From Bacteroidales bacterium (GTDB lineage Bacteria; Bacteroidota; Bacteroidia; Bacteroidales; F082): a stretch of DNA of 64,000 nt. The stretch is from NCBI GenBank assembly GCA_028277395.1, contig JANQGJ010000021.1:1-64000 (forward strand). Direction: 5' to 3'. The position numbers and the translations under genes are program-made. The notes beneath the pieces were generated by a model. That model had not been told where the DNA came from. It made no database searches and was given only the letters and a program-made list of their open reading frames with translations. This document shows, piece by piece, positions 17,900 to 28,400 of this stretch; positions within the stretch are counted from its first letter, which is position 1, and every line of letters starts with the position of its first letter.

Positions 17900-20800
17900 A
17901 TGAAGGAAAGTCAGTCGTATAAATATCTCAACCTTCTGGAAATAATCAGTAATATCAACAGAATAGCCAGGGAAAATATGAGCGTTGATGATACCTTTGT
18001 TGAAATTGTAAGTTTAATACCTGGTAAAAATAAAGGAGAAAACTCCTTTTCCCTTCGTATTGTTTTTAATAATAACGAATATATTTCAAGAGACTTTGAC
18101 TATGAGAATATTTGTTTGACAAGTAATTTCATTACTATTGGCGGTAGTCGTGGTAAAGTCCAGATTTGTGCAAATCAGACTGGCAAAAAGCTGGATGATG
18201 ATGATGAAAAGAACTACTTCATTCAAAGTCTTATTAAAATTATTACCCAGTTTTTAAACAATACCGAGAGGATACTTGGTCCTGATTCTAAAATAGATAT
18301 TGACAAAGAAGGAAACAGGAATGGTCCTGTTAGCAGCAGGTTTTTACAGAGATTCCTAAACAAATATACTTATAACAGGGATATTTATCATGACCTGATG
18401 CCATTCAAGGTTAGGGAAATTTTGCTTATTTCAAGTTTATACGATGCTTATTCCATTGAAAGTGAAGGAAGGTTTTCAGAACATATGCTGGGGCAGTACG
18501 GACAGCTAAACCTTACTACTTTCCCAAGAATTACAGGTGTATCAACACTTAAGCAGGCAATGGAATTGCTTAAGTACAAGCATTTTGAACTTGTTATATA
18601 CATGTGTGGTGTTGATAAATCCACTCCGTTGATCGTTTGTGAACAAATTAAAAAATCATACCCCTTTATTCCTGTTTTTCTACTGCTAAATAATAGTGCC
18701 GAAACCAGCTACTTCACAAATAAACTTGAGGAAATCACATTTATTGATAAGATGTTTTCCTGGAACGGAGATTCAAGTATCTTCTTTTCAATGATAAAAC
18801 TTCTTGAAGACAAGATAAATGTTGAAAATGATACACAACTTGGAAAGGTAAGGGTAATACTTTTGGTTGAGGACTCACCTGTTTACTATTCAAGGTACCT
18901 GTCATTTCTATACAAAGTACTGCTTGAACAAACAAAACGTATAATCGATGATGTTAGCACTGATGAATTATACAAAGTTCTGAGAATGAGAGCAAGACCA
19001 AAAATACTCCTGGCAACAAATTATGAGGAAGCTGTTGATATCATTAATAAATACAGGGAGTATCTTACATGCCTTATTACTGATGTTAAATTTGAAAGAA
19101 AAGGTAAGTTTGATGAAAAAGCCGGATTAAGATTACTTGATTTCACCCAGAAAAAACTTAAGAACCTTCCTACAATTCTTCAGTCATCTGATATTTCGTA
19201 CTCATCAGTTGCAAATGAATATAATTCAATGTTTATTCATAAGCACTCTGATACGTTATATCAGGATTTTGAGCATTTTATAACCAATTTTTTAGGGTTC
19301 GGTAATTTTGAGTTTCGTGATAATTCAGGAAACATAGTCGCCATAGCCTCAAACTTAAAAGAATTTGAAAGTTTTTTGAAGAAGATACCTGATGAGTCGT
19401 TGCTGTATCATGCAAGCCGCGATCATTTTTCAATGTGGTTAATGGCGCGTGGTGAAATCCGGGCAGCAAGTATTATAAATCAGAAAAAAGTTCACGACTT
19501 CGAAAGTGCACTTGATTTGCGGAAAGATGTACTTCATTTACTTAAAGAATACAGAAACGAAAGAGATACCGGAAATGTAATTCCATTTACAGCAAACAGC
19601 GAAATTACCGAAGAAAATGTTTACACACTTGCAGGTGGATCGCTGGGAGGGAAAGGACGTGGATTAGCATTTATTGATGCCTTAATTCATAATTTCAACT
19701 TTTCGAAATTTTTACCTGATGTTAAGGTCAGGACTCCGAAAACAGTCGTCATAGGTACACAGGAATTTGAATTATTCCTTAAAAACAACAAGCTTGCATC
19801 GGAATTACTTGTTAACAATGACTATGAAGATATTAAAAAGCATTTTGTTGATGGATCATTATCAGAGGGATTAATAAAAAAGCTTAGCTATCTGCTTGAT
19901 CTGATTCAAAAACCAATAGCAGTAAGGTCTTCAGGCATGTTTGAGGATTCACTAAATCAGCCATTTGCAGGAATTTTCGAAACATATTTGCTGCCAAACA
20001 ATCATCCGGATCCTGCTGAAAGGTTAAAACAGGCAACAGATGCAATTAAACTCGTGATGGCTTCTGTTTTTTCTACTACAGCAAAAGGTTATGTTAAAGC
20101 TATTGATTATAAAATTGAAGAGGAACGGATGGCTGTTATTATACAGGAAGTTGTTGGCAACCAGTTTGGAAACCTGTATTATCCACATTTAAGCGGAGTT
20201 GCGCAATCATATAACTTCTATCCTTTTGCTCATATGAAGCCTGAAGAAGGGTTCGCAATTGCAGGAGTAGGCTTGGGAAAATATGTTGTTGAAGGTAACA
20301 AAGCATATAGATTTTCGCCTAAATATCCAACCACCGAGATCAATTCCACAAAAGACCAGTTTAGAAATTCCCAGGTAATGTATTACGCAGTTGATCTGGA
20401 AAAAGAAAATCTAAATCTTCTTGATGGTGAATTCGCAGGTCTTGCAAAAAGTGATATCAGTGTTGCTGAGAAACAAGGTACCCTGAAACATATGGCATCG
20501 GTTTATAACGCTGATAATAATACTGTTTATCCGGGCATTTCAAAACCGGGACCACGCATTATTAACTTTGCCAACATACTGAAATACAACTATATCGCGC
20601 TGGCACAAACAATCGATCTGGTATTGAGGCTGGGGAAAGATGCTATGGGAACTGCGATTGAAATAGAATATGCTGTCGACCTTAGTAAAGATAAGGATGG
20701 TAAGGCATCGTTTTATATACTGCAAATTAAACCATTGATCCAATCCGGGTTCGATTGTAATATTGATATGGATTGTATTAACGAAGAATCAATTGTGTTG

Positions 20801-21319
20801 TTCTCAGAAAAAGGAATGGGAAACGGTATCATTAACAATATAACCGATATAATTTATGCTGATTCTGAGAAATTTGATAAGTCGAAAACTGAAGAAATGG
20901 CCCGGGAAATTGAAGAGCTTAACGATTTGATGATAAAAGAAAACCGTGAATATGTACTTATTGGCCCCGGCAGATGGGGCACACGCGACAGGTGGATCGG
21001 TATACCTGTAAAATGGCACATGATCTCAAATGCAAAAGTAATTGTTGAATCAAGTTTCGACGATTTTCCACTTGATGCTTCATCAGGATCGCACTTTTTC
21101 CATAATGTAACAAGCATGAATGTTGGCTATTTTACAGTACAACCTGAACTGCTTGTCAGCTACATTAAATATGATAAATTAAGTGAGCAGAAAACAATAT
21201 ATGAAGGTGAATTTTTCAATCATATCAGGTTTGACAACCCATTAAGCATTATGATGGATGGAAAACAGAGAAAGTATTTGATACTTCAGAATAGTGATGA
21301 AACCGATATCGCAAATTAA
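17900..21319 (+). CDS. Receiver-like / PEP-pyruvate-binding (PPDK N-terminal) domain protein
   Basis: The 1139-residue product combines signalling and metabolic folds. Residues about 1-125 are of unclear fold. Residues about 170-300 look like a receiver without its Asp (REILLISSLYDAY, FELVIYMCGVDKS). Residues about 316-460 look like a true receiver (VILLVEDSP at 319-327, acceptor candidate Asp395 in CLITDVKF, then AGLRLLDF). From about 570 there is a pyruvate phosphate dikinase N-terminal, ATP-grasp-like domain (AGGSLGGKGRGLAF; AVRSSGMFEDSLNQPFAGIF near 674-693). I see no phospho-histidine (TSH) motif and no C-terminal PEP-binding barrel, so classical PEP synthesis is unlikely. It is probably a cytoplasmic phosphotransfer or sensing protein. 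Confidence 0.75.
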   Translation: MKESQSYKYLNLLEIISNINRIARENMSVDDTFVEIVSLIPGKNKGENSFSLRIVFNNNEYISRDFDYENICLTSNFITIGGSRGKVQICANQTGKKLDDDDEKNYFIQSLIKIITQFLNNTERILGPDSKIDIDKEGNRNGPVSSRFLQRFLNKYTYNRDIYHDLMPFKVREILLISSLYDAYSIESEGRFSEHMLGQYGQLNLTTFPRITGVSTLKQAMELLKYKHFELVIYMCGVDKSTPLIVCEQIKKSYPFIPVFLLLNNSAETSYFTNKLEEITFIDKMFSWNGDSSIFFSMIKLLEDKINVENDTQLGKVRVILLVEDSPVYYSRYLSFLYKVLLEQTKRIIDDVSTDELYKVLRMRARPKILLATNYEEAVDIINKYREYLTCLITDVKFERKGKFDEKAGLRLLDFTQKKLKNLPTILQSSDISYSSVANEYNSMFIHKHSDTLYQDFEHFITNFLGFGNFEFRDNSGNIVAIASNLKEFESFLKKIPDESLLYHASRDHFSMWLMARGEIRAASIINQKKVHDFESALDLRKDVLHLLKEYRNERDTGNVIPFTANSEITEENVYTLAGGSLGGKGRGLAFIDALIHNFNFSKFLPDVKVRTPKTVVIGTQEFELFLKNNKLASELLVNNDYEDIKKHFVDGSLSEGLIKKLSYLLDLIQKPIAVRSSGMFEDSLNQPFAGIFETYLLPNNHPDPAERLKQATDAIKLVMASVFSTTAKGYVKAIDYKIEEERMAVIIQEVVGNQFGNLYYPHLSGVAQSYNFYPFAHMKPEEGFAIAGVGLGKYVVEGNKAYRFSPKYPTTEINSTKDQFRNSQVMYYAVDLEKENLNLLDGEFAGLAKSDISVAEKQGTLKHMASVYNADNNTVYPGISKPGPRIINFANILKYNYIALAQTIDLVLRLGKDAMGTAIEIEYAVDLSKDKDGKASFYILQIKPLIQSGFDCNIDMDCINEESIVLFSEKGMGNGIINNITDIIYADSEKFDKSKTEEMAREIEELNDLMIKENREYVLIGPGRWGTRDRWIGIPVKWHMISNAKVIVESSFDDFPLDASSGSHFFHNVTSMNVGYFTVQPELLVSYIKYDKLSEQKTIYEGEFFNHIRFDNPLSIMMDGKQRKYLILQNSDETDIAN

Positions 21320-21344
21320 TCAGCAGATATTTTCATATGGGTAA

Positions 21345-22262
21345 TTAATCAAGTAGTTCCTCAATATGAAACTGAGGTTTTTTGTTCTGTACTACCTGGG
21401 CACGACTTAAATATCCTCCAATTACACCCAGACTAAATACAATTATACTTGTTGAAAACAATATTGTAACAATAACTGATGTATATCCAAGGGGCACATC
21501 ATAAAACAATTTCTGAATTATATATTTCAACGCAAGTATAAAGCTTAAAAATGAGATTGTCATACCTCCGTAAACCATAACTTTTAACGGAATATTAGTA
21601 TAGAAATATGTAAGGTCTGATGCAAGCCTGAACAGTTTTAATGAACTATATCCCGACTTATTATATTTACGTTTCTGATGAACAACATTAACAAATGAGA
21701 TTTTCTTTGTATACCACTGAATTACTTCATCAATAAAAATAAACGTTATATTATGTTTGAGGAGTTTTTTAACAATTTCAGCATCTATGATCCTAAATGA
21801 TGATCCCTTTCCCATACCTTTCATAAACACCCTGTTTGTTGCTTTTACACCTCTGCTCATTAGGTTTCGTGCAAAATCATGCTGCTTCTTACTATAAATA
21901 CCATATGTTACATCACTTTTGTATTTGCTATTGGCGTTTATTAGTTTCTCTACTTCTTCCGGGGGATTTTGCAAATCATCATCAATTGTTATTATTTTTT
22001 TTCCATGTGCAAAAGTAAACCCACACATAGTAGCATTATGTTGTCCGAAATTCTTATTTAGCTTAATTGCTTTTATTAGTTTTGGATAACTATTTTTCAG
22101 GTTCTTTAGGACAAACCAGCTGCTGTCATCACTGCTGTCGTCAACGAAGATTACCTCAAATGAGCTGTTTAGATCATCAAATAATTTTGACAATCTTTCA
22201 AATAACTCAACAAGTGTTTTTTCACTATTATGTACGGGAACAACTACTGAAAAATCTACCAT
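21345..22262 (-). CDS. Family 2 glycosyltransferase, polyprenyl-phosphate type
   Basis: The 305-residue product has an N-terminal GT-A domain (VVVPVHNSEKTL, VIFVDDSSDDSS, metal-binding IDDDLQNPPEEVE) and two C-terminal transmembrane helices at about 225-250 and 260-285. This layout matches GtrB/ArnC/DPM1-like enzymes that load a sugar onto undecaprenyl phosphate at the inner membrane. The sugar cannot be predicted. It lies downstream of the acyl cassette on the same strand, separated from it by 172 non-coding bases, and converges on the PPDK-domain gene with a 25-base gap. Confidence 0.85.
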   Translation of the reverse strand: MVDFSVVVPVHNSEKTLVELFERLSKLFDDLNSSFEVIFVDDSSDDSSWFVLKNLKNSYPKLIKAIKLNKNFGQHNATMCGFTFAHGKKIITIDDDLQNPPEEVEKLINANSKYKSDVTYGIYSKKQHDFARNLMSRGVKATNRVFMKGMGKGSSFRIIDAEIVKKLLKHNITFIFIDEVIQWYTKKISFVNVVHQKRKYNKSGYSSLKLFRLASDLTYFYTNIPLKVMVYGGMTISFLSFILALKYIIQKLFYDVPLGYTSVIVTILFSTSIIVFSLGVIGGYLSRAQVVQNKKPQFHIEELLD

Positions 22263-22434
22263 AGCACCTTTGTAAATAACTAAATCTCTATACGTTATCT
22301 AAAGTCAGGAAATATTAAATCAAATGATAAAACAACTACATCCTGAAAAAATGATCTCTAATGATATTAATTATATGAAGCGAAGTTAACATTTTTAAAA
22401 TAACATATACCATCCATTTCTGAAATGACAGGTA

Positions 22435-23184
22435 TTACTGTAGTACACCACCCATCACCAGATTAGTACCCGAAATCCACTTTGATTCGTCAGCAAGAAA
22501 AAAGATAATTGCATTTGAAACGTCTTCAGGTTCACCAATCCCCATCGGATATTTTTTGAGATATCGACCCAAAGATTCATCAACCAATTCCATCTGACCT
22601 TCGGTTACCGGTTTTTTTATTAGCGGAGTATTTACAAGTCCCGGAGATATGCAGTTAGATCTTATTCCCTTTTTCACCAACTCGAGGGCTAGTGTTTTTG
22701 AATACGATTCAATGGCAGATTTGGAACTATTATATAACGCTCCCCCAAAATAAGGCATTTTTGTTGCAACTGTTGACATGAATACTATTGAGGAATTATC
22801 CAATAATTTTTTCATCAATAAAATTCTGCTTGTAAGTAATACCGGTACTTCAAAATTTATACGCATTAATTTGTTTACATTCTCTTTACGTATAAATTTA
22901 ACTGGTGTAGGGCCGACTATGCCAGCACAGTGAACAATTCCATTTATCTTAGGTAAACCTGAAACAAGGTCATTAATTTCGTCTTCATTGAGCAGATCTG
23001 CAGCAATCATTTTATGATCAGCACCATCAAGAGATTCAAATGTACCTGAAAGGCGTTCTTTGTCCCTACCGGAAATAATTACGTTACCGCCATTTTTGGA
23101 TATTTGAATCGCTGCCTGTCTGCCTATTCCCGATGAGGCACCGGTTACAATTATTGTTTTGCCGGATAAGTCACAAAATGCCAT
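22435..23184 (-). CDS. Short-chain dehydrogenase/reductase, FabG-like
   Basis: The 249-residue product is a classical SDR. The nucleotide-binding loop TGASSGIG is at 14-21, the NAG-equivalent segment is HCAGIVG, and the catalytic residues are near Ser137 (FMSTVA), Tyr151 and Lys155 (YNSSKSA). The end, SKWISGTNLVMGGVLQ, matches FabG-like ketoacyl reductases, and the gene lies 4 bases after a ketoacyl-ACP synthase III gene. It probably reduces a 3-oxoacyl-ACP made by that synthase. A sugar reductase role in the surface locus is an alternative. Confidence 0.8.
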   Translation of the reverse strand: MAFCDLSGKTIIVTGASSGIGRQAAIQISKNGGNVIISGRDKERLSGTFESLDGADHKMIAADLLNEDEINDLVSGLPKINGIVHCAGIVGPTPVKFIRKENVNKLMRINFEVPVLLTSRILLMKKLLDNSSIVFMSTVATKMPYFGGALYNSSKSAIESYSKTLALELVKKGIRSNCISPGLVNTPLIKKPVTEGQMELVDESLGRYLKKYPMGIGEPEDVSNAIIFFLADESKWISGTNLVMGGVLQ

Positions 23185-23188
23185 CTTT

Positions 23189-24253
23189 CTAGTCTTTATG
23201 AATAATAACCGGAGGACAAATAATCCGGTTTGTTTTCAGAATCACACTACCCCATGATAACCCAACACCAAACCCTGACAATAATAGTGTAAGCTCTTGT
23301 GAAGCAATTTCTTCGGATAGTTCAGATACAATTGTAATTGGAACTGAAGCAGAACTAGTATTACCAAAATCATTTAATGAATAAGGAACCTTTTCAGGAA
23401 CTAATTTCAATTGTTTCCTGATGGTTTCATTCATTAACCTGTTGGCCTGGTGAAATATGAAATAATCAATGTCATCGGTTTTCATATTGAATTCCGAAAG
23501 CAGCTTGTTCACATTGGGTTTTACTTCCCGCAATGAAAAATTAAATACTTTGATACCATCCAAAGCAATATTGAATTTATTTCTGTAGATGCCCTCTCCT
23601 ATTTTATGGTATTCAAATGATGTTTCCTTATCAGCAAAATTTCTAATTCCTCCGTCAGGTATTATTATTGCTTCATAACCTTCACCATCCGACTGAAGGT
23701 TAAACATCATCGGTTCAGCATTATCAGTTAGGTCTATGGCAGTGGCCGTTCCTGCATCACCGAACAGTGGAAATGCACTTTTATCTCTATAAGATGTGTT
23801 TAGGGTACTAATATCACCAGTCAACAGTAATCCTTTTTTTATGGCTCCTGTTTTCATCATACTACCAATAACAGATAAACCATAAACATAACCAGAGCAA
23901 CCTAAACTGATATCAAAAGCAATACATGATTTTGATAATGACAATCTTTCCTGTAATAATCCTGACGTTGCCGGTATTATATAATCTCTTGACTGGGAAA
24001 CAAAAATCAGCAGATCTATGTCTTCTCTTTGCCATTTTAATCTGGTTAACAGTTCTTCAGCAGCCACATAACACAGGTCTGAAGTTGTAGTACCTTTTTT
24101 AGCATGATGCTTTTTCTCAACCCCTATAGTTTTGATCAGGATTTCCCGCTCCTTCTCACTGATCCAGTCATATTCAGCATTGTGGTACACATCTTCAGGT
24201 ACACATGCTGATATACCTGCAACATTGATATTTGGAACCTGAAATATAGCCAT
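23189..24253 (-). CDS. 3-oxoacyl-ACP synthase III family protein (FabH-like)
   Basis: The 354-residue product has the thiolase fold of ketoacyl-ACP synthase III with an intact triad: Cys119 in ISLGCSGYVYG, His268 in FHQAN and Asn298 in DFGNTSSAS. It condenses an acyl starter with malonyl-ACP, or transfers an acyl group. Placement directly after a dedicated ACP gene (abutting) and before an SDR suggests a small pathway separate from housekeeping fatty acid synthesis. FabH paralogues of this kind occur in surface-polysaccharide and natural-product loci. The starter and product are unknown. Confidence 0.85.
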   Translation of the reverse strand: MAIFQVPNINVAGISACVPEDVYHNAEYDWISEKEREILIKTIGVEKKHHAKKGTTTSDLCYVAAEELLTRLKWQREDIDLLIFVSQSRDYIIPATSGLLQERLSLSKSCIAFDISLGCSGYVYGLSVIGSMMKTGAIKKGLLLTGDISTLNTSYRDKSAFPLFGDAGTATAIDLTDNAEPMMFNLQSDGEGYEAIIIPDGGIRNFADKETSFEYHKIGEGIYRNKFNIALDGIKVFNFSLREVKPNVNKLLSEFNMKTDDIDYFIFHQANRLMNETIRKQLKLVPEKVPYSLNDFGNTSSASVPITIVSELSEEIASQELTLLLSGFGVGLSWGSVILKTNRIICPPVIIHKD

Positions 24254-24496
24254 TTACTGCTTACCGTTAACCTTTGACTCTACTAAGTTATATAAATCCT
24301 GAACAGTAACTGATTTTATTAATTCTTCTGCAGTGATCTCAACATCATATTCAACATTAACATGTGCTAAAAATATCAATGCGTTTATTGAATCCCATGT
24401 AAATTTTTCCTGAAGTACATCTCCAGGTGATAAAGAGTTTGGCTTAATATCTTCAAACTCTTCTTCAACTTTACTAATAAAATCTGTTATATTCAT
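24254..24496 (-). CDS. Acyl carrier protein
   Basis: The 80-residue acidic product is a stand-alone carrier protein. The phosphopantetheine attachment serine is Ser36 in TWDSINAL (DSI in place of the usual DSL). Predicted helices flank it. Its stop directly abuts the ketoacyl synthase III start, so the two are co-transcribed and co-translated. A TAnnTTTG-like -7 box (minus strand, 24515-24522) lies just upstream. It would hold the growing or transferred acyl group of this cassette. Confidence 0.85.
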   Translation of the reverse strand: MNITDFISKVEEEFEDIKPNSLSPGDVLQEKFTWDSINALIFLAHVNVEYDVEITAEELIKSVTVQDLYNLVESKVNGKQ

Positions 24497-24551
24497 ATCA
24501 AAATTGTTTTGAACAAAAGTAGTTTTAATTTGACTAATAAATTCTCTTAGA

Positions 24552-25316
24552 TTAAACTGGCAACTTCAAATTTTCAATAGTGGTTGAATCAATATGGTTT
24601 TGGCTCTCAAGGTACTTTATTGCCCTGTCGATATTTGGTTGACTACTTTCGTAGTATCTATACAATGATAGCATCTTGCCTATACCAAAATATGATACTT
24701 TGTTACTATTATAAAAATATTTGATAACATCTTCAATTTCATCTGCGGTATTAACATGTTCATAATTCATTAATACTCCGTAATCCAAGCCATGTTTAAG
24801 CTTAAACTCCAGTCCTGTTGTCATTTTCCATCCCAGTTTCCACAAAAACGTTCCTTCATTTGGGATTGATGTTCGTAATGTGCCATTTGCATTTAATAAA
24901 ATACATGTACGCGCAACAACAGCAGGCAAGTCAGTAATATGTTCGAATGTGGCTACTGATATAATTCTATCATATTTATTATCTAAATCAATTTTATTTA
25001 TATCATCATATACCTTATTAACTCTGGCAAGTTTTGAGGAGTTTTTAAAAAGTTCACTAAAAGGTTCAACAATATCATACGCTAATGTATCCTCATGATC
25101 AAGTTGATTTAATGTACCTGCTCCTATTTCAAGTGTAACTTTGTCTTTGTTGTTTTTTACATCTGCCGCTACTTTTTTATGCAACCACCCCTCCATCTTC
25201 TGAGCTAAACCTGAAGCTGTTGACTCTCCTTCCCTATTCTCTTTGTACTGGTTTACATAGATTTTTTTATACTTTTCAGGAAGATCTATTCTTATTTTTG
25301 GATAATTTTCAAACAT
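24552..25316 (-). CDS. Class I SAM-dependent methyltransferase
   Basis: The 254-residue product has Rossmann-type methyltransferase motifs: glycine motif VTLEIGAGTLNQLDH, the post-motif acidic strand YDIVEPFSELF, and motif IV-like YDRIISVATFEHITDLP. The substrate is not evident. It is immediately upstream of the ACP gene on the same strand with its own -7-like box (minus strand, 25340-25347). The context suggests modification of a surface lipid or sugar. Confidence 0.8.
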   Translation of the reverse strand: MFENYPKIRIDLPEKYKKIYVNQYKENREGESTASGLAQKMEGWLHKKVAADVKNNKDKVTLEIGAGTLNQLDHEDTLAYDIVEPFSELFKNSSKLARVNKVYDDINKIDLDNKYDRIISVATFEHITDLPAVVARTCILLNANGTLRTSIPNEGTFLWKLGWKMTTGLEFKLKHGLDYGVLMNYEHVNTADEIEDVIKYFYNSNKVSYFGIGKMLSLYRYYESSQPNIDRAIKYLESQNHIDSTTIENLKLPV

Positions 25317-25425
25317 ATTTTATTTCTATTTGTAAATAGCAAATTTAACCAAATTTTACGGCGATCATAGAACCTGTTAATTTTACAATATCTTCAGTAA
25401 ACAACACGCAGGTAATGTACAAACT

Positions 25426-28400
25426 CTAATAGAACCTGGAACTAAGATTAGATTCGCTTCCTTTTATTATTCTACCATCCATATTAACTTTCGAACCAAT
25501 CTCGATCAGCATTTCTTCTTTTGAGTTAATCAATTGTGTATTATTTAATATCATTGTAGATGGTCCATACTCAGGTTTCTTTTTTAATAACACAATACCA
25601 TAATTACATGACTCTACTATTGAGTTATTTACTTCTACAACTGAAAGATCTTTAGATGCCAGACCAATATTAGCATTTTTTATTTCAGTATTATAAATAA
25701 CTATCTTAGAGTCTTCACCTCCACTTATTCCCTTGTCGTTAGCATCAATAACATTTGAATTCGAAATTGATATTAAACTTCCCGAAAAATCCATGGCATC
25801 ATTACCAATATTATTAAAAGATGAAGAAATTATCTCTCCTTTACAAAAATCAGCATCAAATGCATCGCTATATGTGTATTCAAAAGTAGAGTTTATAACT
25901 TTAAAATCGGAACGTATTATGTTTAAAGCATCTTCACATTGATTTCTATAAAACTTAGAATTTGAAATAGTAACATCTGATTCATAAAATGTTACCGCTC
26001 CTGTATGCATCCATCCACTGTAGTTTATTGTATTTAGGTTTTCAAAATTGACATTGTCTATAATCGATTCATTATCAGCCTGCAAAACTACAAAACCTTT
26101 TGATGTAAAATCTGAAGATGTAATAACAATTGGCATATTCTCTGTACCATACATAGTAACAGGGGAGAAACTAATAATGGCGGCATGGTTAATTAAATCA
26201 ATTTTCGTTTCTTTTTGGAATTTGACACGATAACCCGAAGGAATTATTACAGGATGATCAATTATAATATTTCCTTTTTTTATCAGCACATCATTTCCAA
26301 CAACTTCTTCAATAATAGCTGTATCAGGGAATGGATATTTCAAAATTAAAGATTGTAGTGGTGTTGAAGCACCTGTTGGCTCAGGCCATTGGTTAATCTC
26401 AACTGTAAGTATATCATTAGAACCATCAACTGAAAAAAACAAATAGTTTACCTGATCGTTACTAACAGTAAACGTTGAAACTTCAGGGATACCATTACTC
26501 GATGATTTTAAGACCTGTGTTGGAACTATAACTTCTCTTATCTTTTTATTGTCCTTTCCAATACCCAATACAATTAACCTTTCTGTATAATAATTCTTCA
26601 ATTTAATAACAGATGAATCAGCATCTACACTTTCTTTATAAGCAATAACTAAATTGGGAGCAAAAAACAATGGTAAAATTGAATCATAATCATTTCTTAT
26701 GTAAGTGTGATATTCAGGTAATTCACCTGTTAATTTCAATCCGTTTACATGGTTTATAAAAGAAGGAAGAGAGTTTCTGATCTTTTGAGCATTTTGTAAA
26801 ATTTCAGTTTTATGAAACAAATGTCCCTCGTACTCTTTCTTAATTAATGAATCGTAATAATCAACATCTTCACTGTAAAGAGTAAATATTGAATCTAAAT
26901 AATTCTCATTAGAAAAATATTTCAGTGAATTAACATAAAGATCAAGAAATAATGTATCGTTAAATAACTCCCGAATCATTATATATTCATCAGGTTGCGT
27001 AACACCAGATTTGTAGAAACCAGTAATAGGATTCTTTATATTCTGTTCTATGCCAATATCTGAATAACAATCATAAGCAATTGGTTCAAGTTTGCAGATT
27101 ACCGGATTATAATAGAATCTCTGATTATGCCATATTAAACTATGCCTGGCCAGGAATACATCTGCCATTGCAAAATACTTTGCCAGCATTTCCAGATTGA
27201 ATATCTCAGAAGCACTCTTGCTTCTTGATCGATATTGCATCATAAGGTCCTGAGCTATAAGAAACTGATTAAACATCGAGGTATCACGTACAACTTTTCC
27301 AGAAGAAAAAGGTTTAATAACAGCCACATCAAATACCGGAGTTATTTTGTTGTTCATTTCCTCATCTTTATCCAATACACGTGCATCCCATAATGCATTT
27401 TCCGTGAATCTAACAAGTGGACCTTCCCTCCTGTTTTGCGATTCAGGCAATTGTTTGGAGAAATGCTCTTCCCATGCATATAATCCTTTGCTATCTCCAT
27501 TAAATGTAAGCGGTACAAACCCATAACGTGTTGTTAACAATCCCTCTGAGATCATCACTTTGTGAAGGAACCATTCATTTACACCTAACCTTGATAACGG
27601 ATTTTGGATAGAAAAAACTTTCATTCTATTCCATGTGTAATCTTTTCTTAGTTTAATTCGATATGACCACTTGCTTCCGTGGAGATGATCAAGCCAATCT
27701 CCTTTTAATCGAAGTTTTGCCTTCATCATATCATCATTACTAAATATAAATCCCTTAACCCAGTCCTCATCTCTCGACTGCAACACTCCAGCATTAAATG
27801 CACGTTTTCTGATATCCATTAAGCGTATTACCTCAGATGTATCCAACTCCAGATGAAACGATGGTAATGTAAAATCAGGAAATGATTTGTTTCTGATTAT
27901 TTCTATTGATATATCGTCATAGAATACAGAATCCTGTCCAGAATTCCATACATAGATTTTAAGGTTATTATACTCATATAATGGTGGTATACAAAAAGTT
28001 AGGTTAAGTTTTTCCCATCCCAGTGTATCAGTTTCAACGGGCTTATCAACACTATAGTATTTTTTGGTGCCTTCCATAACTCCTACCAGATTTGCATCAC
28101 GGCCTTGTTTCCAAATTGTTACATCCACATAGCTGTCACGATAAACATTTGGAAACTCAATTGCCAGTACAAAAGGATTATCTGGTGTTGAATAGACAGA
28201 GTAATCACCGGTCCTGCTTCTTAATGAGTTTTTATATTTACCCCCTTTAAACTGATATTGAGCTTCATCTCCGGCAATAAACATATTCCCGTTTTTTGAA
28301 CAATATTCAAAACTACTTTCAATAAATATGTAATGTGGAGCAGCTTCCCTAACACATGAATTTAATACAAAAATTATTGAAAGTAATACTGTTAGCTGTT

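Noticed and set aside
17900-21319. Classical phosphoenolpyruvate synthase
   Set aside because: The phospho-histidine motif and the C-terminal PEP-binding domain were not found.
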